Source of the DNA: Rhizobium leguminosarum
GTDB lineage: Bacteria; Pseudomonadota; Alphaproteobacteria; Rhizobiales; Rhizobiaceae
Reading direction: 5' to 3'
DNA length: 64,000 nucleotides
Assembly (NCBI RefSeq): GCF_017876795.1
Contig: NZ_JAGIOR010000003.1
Location: forward strand, 1 to 64,000
A program made the translations under genes and the position numbers. Of the stretch, positions 26,930 through 36,796 are shown piece by piece; positions within the stretch are counted from its first letter, which is position 1, and every line of letters begins with the position of its first letter. A model generated the notes under the pieces. The model was given only the letters and a program-made list of their open reading frames with translations. It did no database searches and was not told the DNA's origin.

Positions 26930-27766
26930 CTACCGTCCGACGCTCCCCAGAATGCGGAGCGCGAGCTTGAGATGCGGCAGGTCGAGCATGCGGCCATCCA
27001 GCTGGATGACGCCTGCGTCGGGACTGGCGGCAAAGGCGGCGGCGACTTTCTCGGCCCAGGCGATCTCGGATGCATCCGGCGTAAAGGCGTGATTGATCGG
27101 TTCGATCTGGCTCGGATGGATGGCCATCATGCCGGAAAAGCCGTCTCGCCGGGCGCGGCCGAGATAGGCGCTCAGACCTTTGAGATCGTGGAAATCGGGA
27201 TAGACGGTTTCGATTGCGGGAACGGCGGCGGCATGGGCTGCAAATAGCGTGAGCGAGCGGGCAAGCTCGTAAGGTGGCGTATAACGGCCATCCGTCCTCC
27301 GCGCGGTCGTTGCCCCCATCGCGGCGGGCAGATCCTCAGCACCCCAGGTCAGGCCGCAGAGGCTGGTCGAAACCTCCCGGTAACTGCCGATCTCGAAGAT
27401 CGCCGACGGTGTTTCCGTCGCGATCGGCAAAATGGGAAAGGCCGACGTCAGCGAGGCTGCAAGTTTGCGCACGGAAGTCGCGCCCTCGGCCTTCGGTAGC
27501 ACGATCGCGAAAGGATGAAGGCCGCTTAGAGCGGTAAGGTCGTCCTCGAATGCCGGGGAGGTGAGGGGATTGATGCGGATAAGAAGGGCGGTCTCGCCGG
27601 TCTGGTGCAGTGTGAACTCGTGTACGTTTTCGCGCGCTTTCGGCTTGCTCGCTGGCGCAACCGAATCTTCCAGATCGAGAATGACGGCATCGGCACCCGA
27701 GGCGAGCGCTTTTTCGAAACGTTCCGGCCGGTCGCCTGGCACGAAGAGCAGCGAGCGCAGCCTCAT
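26930..27766 (-). CDS. CitE-like HpcH/HpaI family CoA-ester lyase
   Basis: A 278-residue lyase of the citrate-lyase-beta/malyl-CoA lyase superfamily. [20 protein letters not shown] opens a TIM barrel; [13 protein letters not shown] (metal and substrate ligands), [26 protein letters not shown] and [13 protein letters not shown] follow in family order, and the C-terminal [17 protein letters not shown] is normal. The start at 27766 overlaps the MaoC stop. It is last in the operon with methylcrotonyl-CoA carboxylase, so it may cleave 3-hydroxy-3-methylglutaryl-CoA or citramalyl/malyl-CoA. The M. tuberculosis relative Rv2498c, in a like-ordered locus, acts on both kinds. This activity here is inferred. 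Confidence 0.85.
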   Translation of the reverse strand: MRLRSLLFVPGDRPERFEKALASGADAVILDLEDSVAPASKPKARENVHEFTLHQTGETALLIRINPLTSPAFEDDLTALSGLHPFAIVLPKAEGATSVRKLAASLTSAFPILPIATETPSAIFEIGSYREVSTSLCGLTWGAEDLPAAMGATTARRTDGRYTPPYELARSLTLFAAHAAAVPAIETVYPDFHDLKGLSAYLGRARRDGFSGMMAIHPSQIEPINHAFTPDASEIAWAEKVAAAFAASPDAGVIQLDGRMLDLPHLKLALRILGSVGR

Positions 27767-28215
27767 GACGGTTTCACCTTCAGCATCGCCGTGCGCAGGC
27801 ACTGACAGACGATCTCATCGCGCTGGTTCAGAGTGATGTGCCGGAAGCTGACGATGCCGGCGTCGGGGCGGGAGTTCGAGCGGCGCAGCTCCATCACCTC
27901 GGTTTGCACCCTGAGCGTATCGCCGATGAAGACCGGTTTCGGCATCGTCACTTTGTCGTAGCCGAGATTGGCGACGAGCGTGCCGAGCGTCGTGTCGCCG
28001 ACCGAAAGGCCAACGGTCAGCGCAAATGTGAAGGTGCCGTTGACGACGATCCGGCCGAATTCGGTGCCGGCCGCATACTCGGCATCGAGGTGTAGCGGCT
28101 GAGGATTGTGGGAGAGCGTCGAAAACAGCAGGTTGTCGGTCTCGGTGACCGTTCGGCGGATTGCGTGGGCGATACGGTCGCCGAGCGTCCATTCGTCGAA
28201 ATAGCGGCCGGCCAT
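27763..28215 (-). CDS. MaoC family hydratase-like protein
   Basis: A 150-residue hot-dog-fold protein. The start MAGRYFDEW at 28215 overlaps the carboxylase-alpha stop by one base, and the TGA overlaps the ATG of the CitE-like gene. The usual (R)-hydratase motif GDxNPxH appears here as [10 protein letters not shown]: the His is present, but the catalytic Asp position holds Asn. This variant recurs in MaoC proteins beside CitE-like genes by general recollection. It may hydrate methylglutaconyl-CoA, itaconyl-CoA or mesaconyl-CoA and pass the product to the lyase; activity with the altered residue is unproven. Confidence 0.8.
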   Translation of the reverse strand: MAGRYFDEWTLGDRIAHAIRRTVTETDNLLFSTLSHNPQPLHLDAEYAAGTEFGRIVVNGTFTFALTVGLSVGDTTLGTLVANLGYDKVTMPKPVFIGDTLRVQTEVMELRRSNSRPDAGIVSFRHITLNQRDEIVCQCLRTAMLKVKPS

Positions 28216-30080
28216 CAATCCTGCTCCTTCATGACGCTGGCGACCAGCTGGTTTTCCGAGACCCTGATACCGGGGGAAACCTGCAGTTTTCCGACGATGC
28301 CGTCGAAGGGCGCCCGCAGCGAATGTTCCATTTTCATCGCTTCGACCGTCAGCAGACGATCGCCCTTGGCGACCGCGTCGCCTTCGGCGACATCCACGGA
28401 AATGACCAGGCCGGGCATCGGCGACAGGATGGCGCCATCGCCCACGCCGTGGCTTGCCTCGACCTCGCTTGCGACGGGCAGGCTGATCGGCCAGGCGTTG
28501 CCGGCATCGAAAAGCACCGTCGTCTCGTCCGTCTCGATGGTCTTTGCTTCGAGCCCGGGGCGCACACGCCCCCAATAGAGGTGGCCGCCGACGCGTACCC
28601 GGACGCGGCTGTCGCTCGGCCCACCGACGCGAAAGCCGGTGAGGGCGGACCAAGGCTCATCAGACGCGCTCTTTGCAAGCGCGGTGGCCGCGCTGTCGAT
28701 CACGGTTTCATCGGGCTCACTCGCCACAAGGCTTTCACCGTGACGGTCGAGGAAGCCGGTATCGATCCGTGCGGCGTGAAAATCCGGGTCGGCGGCGATG
28801 CGGGCGAGAAGGCCGGCATTCGATCTGACCGGCCAGACCTCGATGCCGGCGCAGGCGGCGGCGAGTTTCGACAGTGCTGCCTCGCGGTCCGGCCCATGCG
28901 CAATGATCTTGGCGATCATCGGATCGTAGAAGGCGGTGATCTCATCGCCCTCATCGACGCCGCTGTCGACGCGGACCGTTTTGGGGAGCTTGAGATGGGT
29001 GAGCCTGCCGATCGAGGGCAGATAGCCGGCGGCGGGATTTTCGGCATAAAGCCGGGCCTCGAAGGCCCAGCCGTTGGCAACAATCTCGTCCTGGCTTTTC
29101 GGCAATGGCTCGCCGCTGGCCACTTTCAGCTGCCAGAGCACCAGATCCTCGCCTGTTATGGCTTCGGTGACCGGGTGTTCCACCTGCAGCCGCGTGTTCA
29201 TCTCCATGAACCAGATGCGGTCGGGATTGAGGCCGGAGGAGGCATCGGCGATGAATTCGATGGTGCCGGCGCCGACATAGTTGACCGCTTTTGCAGCCTT
29301 CACCGCGGCATCGCAGATCGCTGCCCGGGTGGCGGTATCGAGGCCGGGGGCGGGAGCCTCCTCGATGACTTTCTGGTGGCGGCGCTGCAGCGAACAATCG
29401 CGTTCGAAGAGATGAACGCAATTTCCGAGCTTGTCGGCAAGGATCTGCACCTCGATATGGCGCGGATTGGCGATATAACGTTCGAGCAGAACGCGGTCGT
29501 CGCCGAAGGCGGCGGCAGCCTCACGGCGGCATGAGGCGAGAAGCTCGGCGAAATCCTGCGGGCGGTCGACGCGGCGCATGCCCTTGCCGCCACCGCCGGC
29601 GATGGCCTTGATCAGCACCGGATAGCCGATGGTATCGGCCTCGGCCGACAGCCGCTCTTCGCTCTGGTCCGGGCCGAGATAACCGGGGGTGACGGGCACG
29701 CCAGCCGCCTGCATCAATTCCTTCGCGGCGTCCTTGAGCCCCATGGCGCGGATGGCGGCCGGGGGGGCGCCGACCCAGACGATGCCGGCGCTTTCCACCG
29801 CTTCGGCAAATTCGGCATTTTCCGACAGGAAACCATAGCCGGGGTGGATCGCCGTAGCGCCGGTTTTCCGGGCGGCCTCGAGGATGCGTTGCTGCGAGAG
29901 GTAGCTTTCGCGGGCCGCCGGCGGGCCGATGGCGAATGCCGTATCTGCTCCTCTGACGAAGGGCAGGCCGGCATCGGCCTCGGAATAGACGGCGATCGTG
30001 CGGATGCCGAGCAGCTTGGCGGTGCGGATGATGCGGCGGGCGATCTCGCCCCTGTTGGCAATGAGAAGGCTTTCCATCAT
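28215..30080 (-). CDS. mccA: 3-methylcrotonyl-CoA carboxylase alpha subunit (biotin carboxylase/carrier)
   Basis: A 621-residue biotin-dependent enzyme subunit. The biotin carboxylase domain (1-450) starts [18 protein letters not shown], with the ATP-grasp loop [15 protein letters not shown] and the [14 protein letters not shown] active-site strand. A linker domain follows, then a biotinyl domain with EAMKMEH in which Lys583 is the biotin-bearing residue. Together with the beta subunit it converts 3-methylcrotonyl-CoA to 3-methylglutaconyl-CoA in leucine breakdown. A geranyl-CoA or acetyl/propionyl-CoA carboxylase is the alternative; the isovaleryl-CoA dehydrogenase in the operon favours methylcrotonyl-CoA. 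It lies seven bases after the beta-subunit gene. Confidence 0.88.
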   Translation of the reverse strand: MMESLLIANRGEIARRIIRTAKLLGIRTIAVYSEADAGLPFVRGADTAFAIGPPAARESYLSQQRILEAARKTGATAIHPGYGFLSENAEFAEAVESAGIVWVGAPPAAIRAMGLKDAAKELMQAAGVPVTPGYLGPDQSEERLSAEADTIGYPVLIKAIAGGGGKGMRRVDRPQDFAELLASCRREAAAAFGDDRVLLERYIANPRHIEVQILADKLGNCVHLFERDCSLQRRHQKVIEEAPAPGLDTATRAAICDAAVKAAKAVNYVGAGTIEFIADASSGLNPDRIWFMEMNTRLQVEHPVTEAITGEDLVLWQLKVASGEPLPKSQDEIVANGWAFEARLYAENPAAGYLPSIGRLTHLKLPKTVRVDSGVDEGDEITAFYDPMIAKIIAHGPDREAALSKLAAACAGIEVWPVRSNAGLLARIAADPDFHAARIDTGFLDRHGESLVASEPDETVIDSAATALAKSASDEPWSALTGFRVGGPSDSRVRVRVGGHLYWGRVRPGLEAKTIETDETTVLFDAGNAWPISLPVASEVEASHGVGDGAILSPMPGLVISVDVAEGDAVAKGDRLLTVEAMKMEHSLRAPFDGIVGKLQVSPGIRVSENQLVASVMKEQD

Positions 30081-30087
30081 CGCCGCC

Positions 30088-31698
30088 TCACATCCGGAAC
30101 AGGCCGAAGCGCGGCCCTTTCGGGATCGGCGCGTTCAGGCAGGCGGAAAAGGCAAGGCCGAGGACATCGCGGGTCTGGCGCGGGTCGATGATGCCGTCGT
30201 CCCAGAGGCGGGCCGTCGCATAATAGGGATTGCCCTCGGCCTCGTAGCCGGCCCGGATCGGCGCCTTGAAGGCGGCCTCTTCTTCGTCCGGCCAGTTCTC
30301 TCCACGCGCCTCCATCGCATCGCGGCGGATGGTGGCGAGCACCGAGGCTGCCTGTTCGCCGCCCATGACGCTGATGCGGCTGTTCGGCCAGGTGAAAAGG
30401 AAACGCGGCCGATAGGCGCGGCCGCACATGCCGTAATTGCCGGCGCCGAAGCTGCCGCCGATGATGACGGTGACTTTCGGCACGGTCGCGGTCGCCACCG
30501 CCGTCACCAGCTTTGCCCCATCCTTGGCGATGCCGCCGGCCTCATAGCGGCCGCCGACCATGAAGCCGGAGATATTCTGCAGGAAGAGCAGCGGCACGCG
30601 GCGCTGGCAGGCGAGCTCGATGAAATGCGCGCCCTTCAGTGCGCTTTCGGAAAACAGCACGCCGTTATTGGCGATGATGGCGACCGGCATGCCCCAGATG
30701 CGGGCGAAGCCGCAGACCAGCGTGGTGCCGTAGAGCGGTTTGAACTCGTGCAGTTCCGAGCCATCGACGATCCGGCCGATCACCTCGCGCACGTCATAGG
30801 GCGAGCGCACGTCGTCCGGAATGAGGCCGCAGAGATCTTCCGGATCGAGTTTCGGCCGCCGCGGCGGCGTGATATCGATATCGATTGATTTCACGCTGTT
30901 GAGGGTTGCTGCAATATCGCGCATCAGCAGCAGCGCATGTTCGTCGTTTTCGGCGACATGATCGACGACGCCGGAGCGGCGGCCGTGAGTCTCGGCGCCG
31001 CCGAGCTCTTCGGCCGTGATGATCTCGCCGGTGGCAGCTTTGACCAGCGGCGGGCCGGCGAGGAAGATCGTGCCTTGATTGCGAACGATGACCGTTTCGT
31101 CGGACATGGCCGGCACATAGGCGCCGCCGGCGGTGCAGCTTCCCATCACGCAGGCAATCTGCGGAATGCCTTCGGCCGACATCTGTGCCTGGTTGTAGAA
31201 GATTGCGCCGAAATGGTCGCGGTCGGGGAAGACCTCGGACTGATGCGGAAGATTGGCGCCGCCACTGTCGACCAGATAGAGGCAGGGCAGGCGGTTCTGC
31301 ATGGCGATCTCCTGCGCCCGCAGATGTTTCTTCACCGTCAGGGGGTAATAGGCGCCGCCCTTCACCGTCGCGTCATTGGCGACGATCATCACCTCGCGGC
31401 CGGAAACGCGGCCGATGCCTGATATGATGCCGGCGCCCGGTGCTTGGTCGCCATACATGCCGTTGGCGGCCAGCGTGCCGATCTCCAGGAACGGACTGCC
31501 GGCATCGATCAGCAGCTGGATGCGGTCGCGCGGCAGGAGCTTGCCCTTGCCGGTATGGCGCTCGCGCGCCGTTGGCGATCCGCCCTGGCGCGCCATCGCC
31601 GAACGCTCGTGCAGTTCGTCGATCAGGGCATTGTTCTTGACGGCATTGGCTTTGAAGCTGTCGCTGTCACGGTCGATCGCAGTCGAAATCACCGTCAT
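30088..31698 (-). CDS. mccB: 3-methylcrotonyl-CoA carboxylase beta subunit (carboxyltransferase)
   Basis: A 536-residue carboxyltransferase. The crotonase-fold N-half has [20 protein letters not shown] and the acyl-CoA carboxylase blocks [20 protein letters not shown] and [16 protein letters not shown]. The C-half has [40 protein letters not shown] and [20 protein letters not shown], the last typical of methylcrotonyl-CoA carboxylases. The start at 31698 ([11 protein letters not shown]) overlaps the stop of the isovaleryl-CoA dehydrogenase gene; a longer frame to 31800 is inside that gene. It transfers carboxyl from biotin to methylcrotonyl-CoA in the cytoplasm. Confidence 0.9.
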   Translation of the reverse strand: MTVISTAIDRDSDSFKANAVKNNALIDELHERSAMARQGGSPTARERHTGKGKLLPRDRIQLLIDAGSPFLEIGTLAANGMYGDQAPGAGIISGIGRVSGREVMIVANDATVKGGAYYPLTVKKHLRAQEIAMQNRLPCLYLVDSGGANLPHQSEVFPDRDHFGAIFYNQAQMSAEGIPQIACVMGSCTAGGAYVPAMSDETVIVRNQGTIFLAGPPLVKAATGEIITAEELGGAETHGRRSGVVDHVAENDEHALLLMRDIAATLNSVKSIDIDITPPRRPKLDPEDLCGLIPDDVRSPYDVREVIGRIVDGSELHEFKPLYGTTLVCGFARIWGMPVAIIANNGVLFSESALKGAHFIELACQRRVPLLFLQNISGFMVGGRYEAGGIAKDGAKLVTAVATATVPKVTVIIGGSFGAGNYGMCGRAYRPRFLFTWPNSRISVMGGEQAASVLATIRRDAMEARGENWPDEEEAAFKAPIRAGYEAEGNPYYATARLWDDGIIDPRQTRDVLGLAFSACLNAPIPKGPRFGLFRM

Positions 31699-32840
31699 GA
31701 TGCAACGAGCTCCCGGCCAATCAGGTAACGGCGGATCTCGTTGGTACCGGCGCCGATATCGTAGAGCTTGGCATCGCGCAAGAAGCGTTCGACCGGCCAT
31801 TCCTTGGTATAGCCGGCGCCGCCGAGCGCCTGGATCGCCTCCAGCGAAACCTTGACGGCATTCTCGCTGGCAAAAAGGATCGCGGCGGCCGCATCCGTGC
31901 GCGTCGCGCGGCCGGCATCGCAGGCACGGGCGACGGAATAGACATAGGCGCGCGCCGAATTCAGCGCGACATACATATCGGCGATCTTGGCCTGCATCAG
32001 CTGGAAATCGCCGATCGGTTTGCCGAACTGCTTGCGGTCGCGCACATAGGGCAGCACGACATCAAGGCAGGCTTGCATGATGCCGAGCGGGCCGCCGGCA
32101 AGCACGGCGCGTTCGTAATCGAGGCCGGACATCAGGATCTTCACGCCTTCGCCCTCCCGGCCCATCAGCGCCTCGGCCGGCACCTCGCAATCCTGAAAGA
32201 CCAGTTCGGCCGTGTCGCTGCCGCGCATGCCGAGCTTGGAGAGTTTCTTCGAGACGCTGAAGCCAGGCAGGCCTTTTTCGATGATGAAGGCGGAAATGCC
32301 TTTCGGGCCGGCGGCGGGATCGGTCTTGGCATAGACGACAAGCACGTCGGCATGCGGCGCATTGGTGATCCAGAATTTGGTGCCGTTCAGGATGTAGCGG
32401 TCGCCCTTTTGCTCGGCACGCAGCCGCATGGAGACGACATCGGAACCGGCGCCGGCCTCGGACATGGCAAGCGAGCCGACATGTTCGCCGGAGATCAGCT
32501 TCGGCAGATGGCGGCGTTTCTGCTCCGGCGAGGCCCAGCGGCGGATCTGGTTGACGCAGAGATTGGAATGGGCGCCGTAACTCAAGCCGACGGAGGCCGA
32601 GGCACGGGAAACCTCCTCCATGGCGACGACATGCTCGAGATAACCGAGACCGGCGCCGCCGAATTCTTCCTCGACGGTGATCCCATGCAGGCCGAGCGCA
32701 CCCATCTCAGGCCAGAGCTGGCGTGGAAATGTGTTGCTTTCGTCGATCTCCGCGGCCAGCGGAGCAATATGATCGGCGGCAAACCGCGCCGTCGTTTCGC
32801 GGATCGCGTCCGCGGTGTCGCCGAGCGAAAAATCAAACAT
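31695..32840 (-). CDS. ivd: Isovaleryl-CoA dehydrogenase
   Basis: A 381-residue FAD enzyme oxidising isovaleryl-CoA to 3-methylcrotonyl-CoA, the third step of leucine catabolism. The FAD and acyl-CoA binding blocks [17 protein letters not shown] and [11 protein letters not shown] and the C-terminal [21 protein letters not shown] are present. The active-site Glu is in helix G ([14 protein letters not shown], Glu243), the placement that marks isovaleryl-CoA dehydrogenase, whereas most acyl-CoA dehydrogenases carry it near the C-terminus. The start at 32840 has a GGAGGAG site; the frame extends to 33089 through the toxin promoter region, which is not credible. It is the first gene of the operon. 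Confidence 0.92.
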   Translation of the reverse strand: MFDFSLGDTADAIRETTARFAADHIAPLAAEIDESNTFPRQLWPEMGALGLHGITVEEEFGGAGLGYLEHVVAMEEVSRASASVGLSYGAHSNLCVNQIRRWASPEQKRRHLPKLISGEHVGSLAMSEAGAGSDVVSMRLRAEQKGDRYILNGTKFWITNAPHADVLVVYAKTDPAAGPKGISAFIIEKGLPGFSVSKKLSKLGMRGSDTAELVFQDCEVPAEALMGREGEGVKILMSGLDYERAVLAGGPLGIMQACLDVVLPYVRDRKQFGKPIGDFQLMQAKIADMYVALNSARAYVYSVARACDAGRATRTDAAAAILFASENAVKVSLEAIQALGGAGYTKEWPVERFLRDAKLYDIGAGTNEIRRYLIGRELVAS

Positions 32841-32947
32841 GGCACTCCTCCCGCTGAAATATGTAGCGCGGGTTGCGGCAGGTTCAAAGTGTCTCTGATT
32901 TGGATGCGGGCGAGAGCCTTCTATCGAAGCTGTGCCGTTTTCTTGAA

Positions 32948-32974
32948 AATATGGAAAATATGGAATATATGGAA
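32948..32974. repeat. Three tandem 9-bp repeats upstream of the first toxin-antitoxin pair
   Basis: The unit A/TATATGGAA is repeated three times with an exact 9-bp period (32948-32956, 32957-32965, 32966-32974), 20 bases before the antitoxin ATG and about 107 bases upstream of the isovaleryl-CoA dehydrogenase start on the other strand. AT-rich short iterons at this place suit autoregulation by the antitoxin. They also encode part of no recognised protein. Confidence 0.5.
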
Positions 32975-32994
32975 ACAAAGCCGGAGATTGTATC

Positions 32995-33255
32995 ATGCGA
33001 CATTTCACGACAGGGGATCTCAACAAGCAGGTCGGCGACGTCACCGATGCTGCAAGCCGGGAGCCGATCGTTCTCACTCGACATAACAAGCCGCGTTTCG
33101 TGCTGATGAGCTATGAACATTACGAGCGCATGCGCAGCGGCAAGGACCCGCGTCGTGCTCATCATCTTTCGGAGATGCCGGACGAACATGCCGAGTTGTT
33201 CGGCGAGGCGATCGAGCGGCTGGCGAAGGGTGAAGGCTACGACGGTGAGCCATGA
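32995..33255 (+). CDS. Type II antitoxin, Phd/YefM-like
   Basis: An 86-residue protein. The first half has the Phd/YefM form: [20 protein letters not shown], then [23 protein letters not shown], the beta-strand/helix that forms the DNA-binding dimer. The C-terminal third ([20 protein letters not shown]) would wrap the toxin. A GGAGATT site precedes the start. Its 3' end overlaps the probable toxin start. It should neutralise the toxin and repress its own promoter, where the 9-bp repeats lie. Confidence 0.85.
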   Translation: MRHFTTGDLNKQVGDVTDAASREPIVLTRHNKPRFVLMSYEHYERMRSGKDPRRAHHLSEMPDEHAELFGEAIERLAKGEGYDGEP

Positions 33256-33667
33256 GTTTCGCCCCGGGCAAGTGATGTCCTATCCCTATCTCTGGGCATG
33301 GCAGCAGCAGCGTGGCGAGACCGAGGGGCGCAAACAACGACCGGTTTGTGTCGTTGTTGCAATCCGCAGTGCAAGCGATGGAAATACGCACCTTGTGCTT
33401 CTGGCAATCACCACGCAGCCGCCGCAGGCGGAGCGGATCGCCCTGGAAATTCCCGATATCGAACGCCGGCGTGCCGGTATCGGTGGTCTCAAACAGAGTT
33501 GGGTCGTCGTAGACGAATATAATCATGATATCGTCGAGCACTCCTGGTGCATTGAGCCGCATCAGGAGGCTCGGTCGCTTCAGCAAATCCTTCGTGATGA
33601 AGATCGCCGCGACGTCCGCGAAAGCGCGAAGCCAGTCGGGTCGCGTCAAGCGGTTCGACTGACTTAG
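33245..33667 (+). CDS. PemK/MazF-like toxin of type II toxin-antitoxin pair
   Basis: A 140-residue protein, about the MazF/PemK size plus a short tail. FRPGQVMSYPYLWAWQQQ, GRKQRPVCVVVAI and HLVLLAITTQPP match the SH3-like barrel opening of PemK-type RNases, and the partial protein at 63837 aligns with the same blocks (FEVGDIVRFHYLWKRQ, GRKARPVCVVV, FLFAITSQMP). By that alignment the GTG at 33245 is the likely start, overlapping the antitoxin by 11 bases; the ATG at 33275 would lose the first strand. The 3' end overlaps the convergent AraC gene by four bases. RNA cleavage is inferred from family. Confidence 0.75.
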   Translation: MSHEFRPGQVMSYPYLWAWQQQRGETEGRKQRPVCVVVAIRSASDGNTHLVLLAITTQPPQAERIALEIPDIERRRAGIGGLKQSWVVVDEYNHDIVEHSWCIEPHQEARSLQQILRDEDRRDVRESAKPVGSRQAVRLT

Positions 33668-34671
33668 CTTCGATTTTCCGCTTCCTCCCGCCGGAAAGCC
33701 TCGGGGCTCTTGCCCATCCATTTCCGGAAAGCCCGGAAGAAGGCGCTGGGTTCGGAATAACCGAGCTGCACGGCGATCTCGCCGATGGTGTTCGATGTGC
33801 TCAGCAGCAGTTCGACGGCAAGGTCGCGGCGGATGTCGTCCTTGATGGCGGCATAGCTTTGCCCCTCATCGTGCAGACGGTGGCGGAGCGTGGAGGGCGG
33901 CATGCGCATATCGGCGGCGAGCTTGGCGAAGTTCGTCCAGGCATTGGGCGTTGCGAGGTTCAAGCGCCGGCGGACGGCGGCGGCGATGCCGGCATCGTAA
34001 CGGTAGCGCACCAGAATATTGGCGGGCGCGCCGCGCAGGAACTGTTTCAGCGCCTGTTCGCTGCGTGAAATCGGCAGGTCGAGCAGGGCGCTGTCGAAGC
34101 CGAGCCGGCTGATGGCTTGAGAAAACCGCACGGGTGCCCCGAAGAAGAGCTGGTAGTCGGCGCCTTGGCGGGGTTCGGCGCAGCGGAAATCGACGAGCTT
34201 AATCGGGATGCGCCGGCCGACCAGCCAGCAAATGATGCCATGCAGGATGATCCAGTAGGTGCGGTAGGCGAAGGCCGACCGCGGATCGCCGGCATCGCTG
34301 AGCTCGACCTCAGCCATGCCGTCGCGGATGACGAGCCGTCCCCGGGGATCGTCGAGCACGACATCGAGAAAGCGCAGCGCCCGGCGGAGCGCGTGTCCGA
34401 GTGTTGGCGCATGCAGCACGCAATGGCAAAGCAGGGTGAAGCTGCCGCTGCGCATCGGCCGTGCGCCCATGCCGAAGAATTCGTCGTCGAGTTCGGCAGC
34501 GATCGCCAGCCAGAGCGCGCCATAGGTCTCCGCCGAAACCGGCTGGTCGATGACAGGCGGAAGGTTGACGCGGGCAAGAATCGGCGCCGTCGGTTTGCCC
34601 AACCGCCGCAGGCTGTCGAGCGCTTCCTCCACGAAACCCGGCGCGATCATGCGTCGCTCGATCTCGGCCAT
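33664..34671 (-). CDS. AraC family transcriptional regulator (OruR/ArgR-like)
   Basis: A 335-residue regulator with an N-terminal arabinose-binding-type domain of the QseB/OruR style (ALWLAIAAELDDEFFGMGARP, then PIKLVDFRCAEPRQGADYQLFFG) and a C-terminal double helix-turn-helix (NFAKLAADMRMPPSTLRHRL, LLSTSNTIGEIAVQLGYSEP, then SAFFRAFRKWMGKSPEAFR). It is divergent from the SDR-thiolase-dehydrogenase operon with 134 bases between, so it is the probable activator of that operon. The inducer is expected to be a branched-chain intermediate; this is inferred. Confidence 0.88.
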   Translation of the reverse strand: MAEIERRMIAPGFVEEALDSLRRLGKPTAPILARVNLPPVIDQPVSAETYGALWLAIAAELDDEFFGMGARPMRSGSFTLLCHCVLHAPTLGHALRRALRFLDVVLDDPRGRLVIRDGMAEVELSDAGDPRSAFAYRTYWIILHGIICWLVGRRIPIKLVDFRCAEPRQGADYQLFFGAPVRFSQAISRLGFDSALLDLPISRSEQALKQFLRGAPANILVRYRYDAGIAAAVRRRLNLATPNAWTNFAKLAADMRMPPSTLRHRLHDEGQSYAAIKDDIRRDLAVELLLSTSNTIGEIAVQLGYSEPSAFFRAFRKWMGKSPEAFRREEAENRS

Positions 34672-34805
34672 ATCAATCCCCGCTATGGCAAAACTGGCCG
34701 ATATAATGGAGCAGTTCTGTCATCGCTTGCAATAGGTGGAGCGAATAGAATCGCGGCTGCCGGTTGTGCCTGGAGGACGGCGCGGCGGCAGGGAGGAACA
34801 GGTTC

Positions 34806-35573
34806 ATGCTAATCCCCGGCGCAAGTTTCATCGTGACCGGCGGCGGCTCCGGGCTCGGCGCGGCAACGGTGCGCGCGCTGGTCGAGGCGGGCGGGCGCGT
34901 GACGATTGCCGATCTCAATCCGCAGGCGGGTGAAGAGATTGCCCGGCAATTCGGGCGCGATGTCCGCTTCGTCCAGGCCGATGTGACCGATGGCGAGGCG
35001 GGTGCAGCAGTGGTTGCCGCAGCGGTCGAGGCCTTTGGCGGCTTGCGCGGCCTGGTCAATTGTGCCGGTGTCGCGCCGGCCGAAAAGGTGATCGGCCGCG
35101 ACGGGCCGCACCGGCTGGAGAGTTTTGCCCGCACCGTCGGCATCAATCTTATCGGCACCTTCAACATGATCCGCCTTGCGGCCGCCGCCATCCAGAATGC
35201 GGAGCCGGATGCGGAAGGCGAACGCGGCGTCATCGTCAATACGGCTTCGGTTGCCGCCTTCGACGGACAGATCGGCCAGGCAGCCTATGCCGCCTCCAAG
35301 GGCGGCGTGGCGGCGATGACCTTGCCGGTCGCCCGCGAGCTTGCCCGCTACGGCATTCGCGTCGTCTCGATCGCCCCCGGGATTTTCGAGACGCCGATGA
35401 TGGCTGATATGCCGGCCGAGGTGCAGGCCGCCCTCGGCAAAAGCGTGCCCTTTCCGCCGCGGCTCGGCCGGCCGGCGGAATTTGCCGGGCTGGTGCGCCA
35501 TATCTTTGAAAACAACATGCTGAACGGCGAGGTCATCCGCCTCGACGGCGCATTGCGGATGGGTGCGCGGTGA
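34806..35573 (+). CDS. SDR 3-hydroxyacyl-CoA (2-methyl-3-hydroxybutyryl-CoA) dehydrogenase
   Basis: A 255-residue short-chain dehydrogenase. NAD-binding TGGGSGLG is at residues 11-18; the catalytic Ser-Tyr-Lys is in [21 protein letters not shown]. The closing [20 protein letters not shown] is typical of the HSD10-like 3-hydroxyacyl-CoA dehydrogenases that act in isoleucine breakdown. The start at 34806 has a GGGAGGAA site; the frame back to 34764 is not conserved. It is the first gene of the seven-gene plus-strand operon, directly before the thiolase that would use its product. Confidence 0.88.
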   Translation: MLIPGASFIVTGGGSGLGAATVRALVEAGGRVTIADLNPQAGEEIARQFGRDVRFVQADVTDGEAGAAVVAAAVEAFGGLRGLVNCAGVAPAEKVIGRDGPHRLESFARTVGINLIGTFNMIRLAAAAIQNAEPDAEGERGVIVNTASVAAFDGQIGQAAYAASKGGVAAMTLPVARELARYGIRVVSIAPGIFETPMMADMPAEVQAALGKSVPFPPRLGRPAEFAGLVRHIFENNMLNGEVIRLDGALRMGAR

Positions 35574-35593
35574 GCGTCGCCCGAGGAGGAAAG

Positions 35594-36781
35594 ATGGCTT
35601 TGCAGGACCCCATCGTTATCGTCGGTGCGGCGCGCACCCCGATCGGCAGCTTTCAGGGGGAGCTGAAGGCGGCCGCAGCCCCCGAACTCGGAGCAGCGGC
35701 GATCCGCGCAGCACTTGCGCGCAGCCGCGTCGAGGCCGAGGCGATCGAGGAGGTCGTCTTCGGCTGCGTGCTGTCGGCGGGGCAGGGACAGGCGCCGGCC
35801 CGCCAGGCGGCCATCCGTGCCGGCCTGCCGTTTGCGACTGCGGCCAGCACCGTCAACAAGATGTGTGGCTCGGGCATGAAGGCGGTGATGATGGCGCATG
35901 ACCTGATTGCCGCCGGCAGTGCTTCGGTGGCGGTTGCCGGCGGCATGGAAAGCATGACGAATGCGCCCTATCTCCTTGATCGAGCCCGTGCTGGCTACAG
36001 GCTTGGCCATGGGCGTGTCGTGGATCACATGTTCCTCGACGGGCTGGAGGATGCTTATGACAAGGGGCGCTTGATGGGCAGCTTCGCGGAGGACTGCGCC
36101 GAGGCCTATCAGTTCACGCGCGAGGCGCAGGACAACTACGCCATCGCATCTCTGACGCGGGCGCAGAAGGCGATTGCCGACGGCTGCTTCGAAAGCGAGA
36201 TCGTGCCGGTCACGGTCAAATCGGGCAAAGCCGAGCAGGTGGCGAGCCGCGACGAACAGCCCGGCAAGGCCAGGCTCGACAAGATCCCGACGCTGAAGCC
36301 CGCCTTCCGCGAGGGCGGCACGGTGACCGCCGCCAATTCCAGCTCGATCTCCGATGGTGCGGCAGCCCTTGTGCTGATGCGCCGTTCCGAGGCGGAGCAT
36401 CGCGGCCTGAAGCCGCTCGCCACGATCCTCGGCCATGCCACCCATTCACAGGCGCCCAATCTATTCGCCACCGCGCCGATCGGCGCGCTGCAGAAGCTCT
36501 CCGACCGGACCGGCCTGGCGCTCTCGAACGTCGATCTCTTCGAAATCAACGAAGCTTTTGCCGTCGTGGCGATGGCGGCGATGCGCGATCTCGACCTGCC
36601 GTATGAGAAGGTGAATGTGCATGGCGGCGCCTGTGCGCTCGGCCATCCGATCGGCGCATCGGGAGCCCGAATTCTAGTGACGCTGCTTTCGGCATTGGAG
36701 CGCTACGACCTGAAGCGCGGCATGGCGGCACTCTGCATCGGCGGCGGCGAGGCGACGGCTGTCGCCATCGAGCGGAACTAG
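35594..36781 (+). CDS. Acetyl-CoA acyltransferase (thiolase II)
   Basis: A 395-residue thiolase. The acyl-accepting Cys91 is in NKMCGSGMKAVMMA, the catalytic His in GHPIGASGARIL and the second Cys in LCIGGGEATAVAIE at the end. The length is normal. It probably cleaves 2-methylacetoacetyl-CoA to acetyl-CoA and propionyl-CoA in isoleucine breakdown, next to the SDR dehydrogenase, although acetoacetyl-CoA is an alternative substrate. The start at 35594 has a GAGGAGGAAAG site; the longer frame from 35570 is rejected. Confidence 0.9.
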   Translation: MALQDPIVIVGAARTPIGSFQGELKAAAAPELGAAAIRAALARSRVEAEAIEEVVFGCVLSAGQGQAPARQAAIRAGLPFATAASTVNKMCGSGMKAVMMAHDLIAAGSASVAVAGGMESMTNAPYLLDRARAGYRLGHGRVVDHMFLDGLEDAYDKGRLMGSFAEDCAEAYQFTREAQDNYAIASLTRAQKAIADGCFESEIVPVTVKSGKAEQVASRDEQPGKARLDKIPTLKPAFREGGTVTAANSSSISDGAAALVLMRRSEAEHRGLKPLATILGHATHSQAPNLFATAPIGALQKLSDRTGLALSNVDLFEINEAFAVVAMAAMRDLDLPYEKVNVHGGACALGHPIGASGARILVTLLSALERYDLKRGMAALCIGGGEATAVAIERN

Positions 36782-36796
36782 GGGAGGGAAACCCAG

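Noticed and set aside
26930..27766. Ordinary HMG-CoA lyase
   Set aside because: The sequence has CitE/malyl-CoA lyase marks ([18 protein letters not shown]) and lacks the HmgL pattern.
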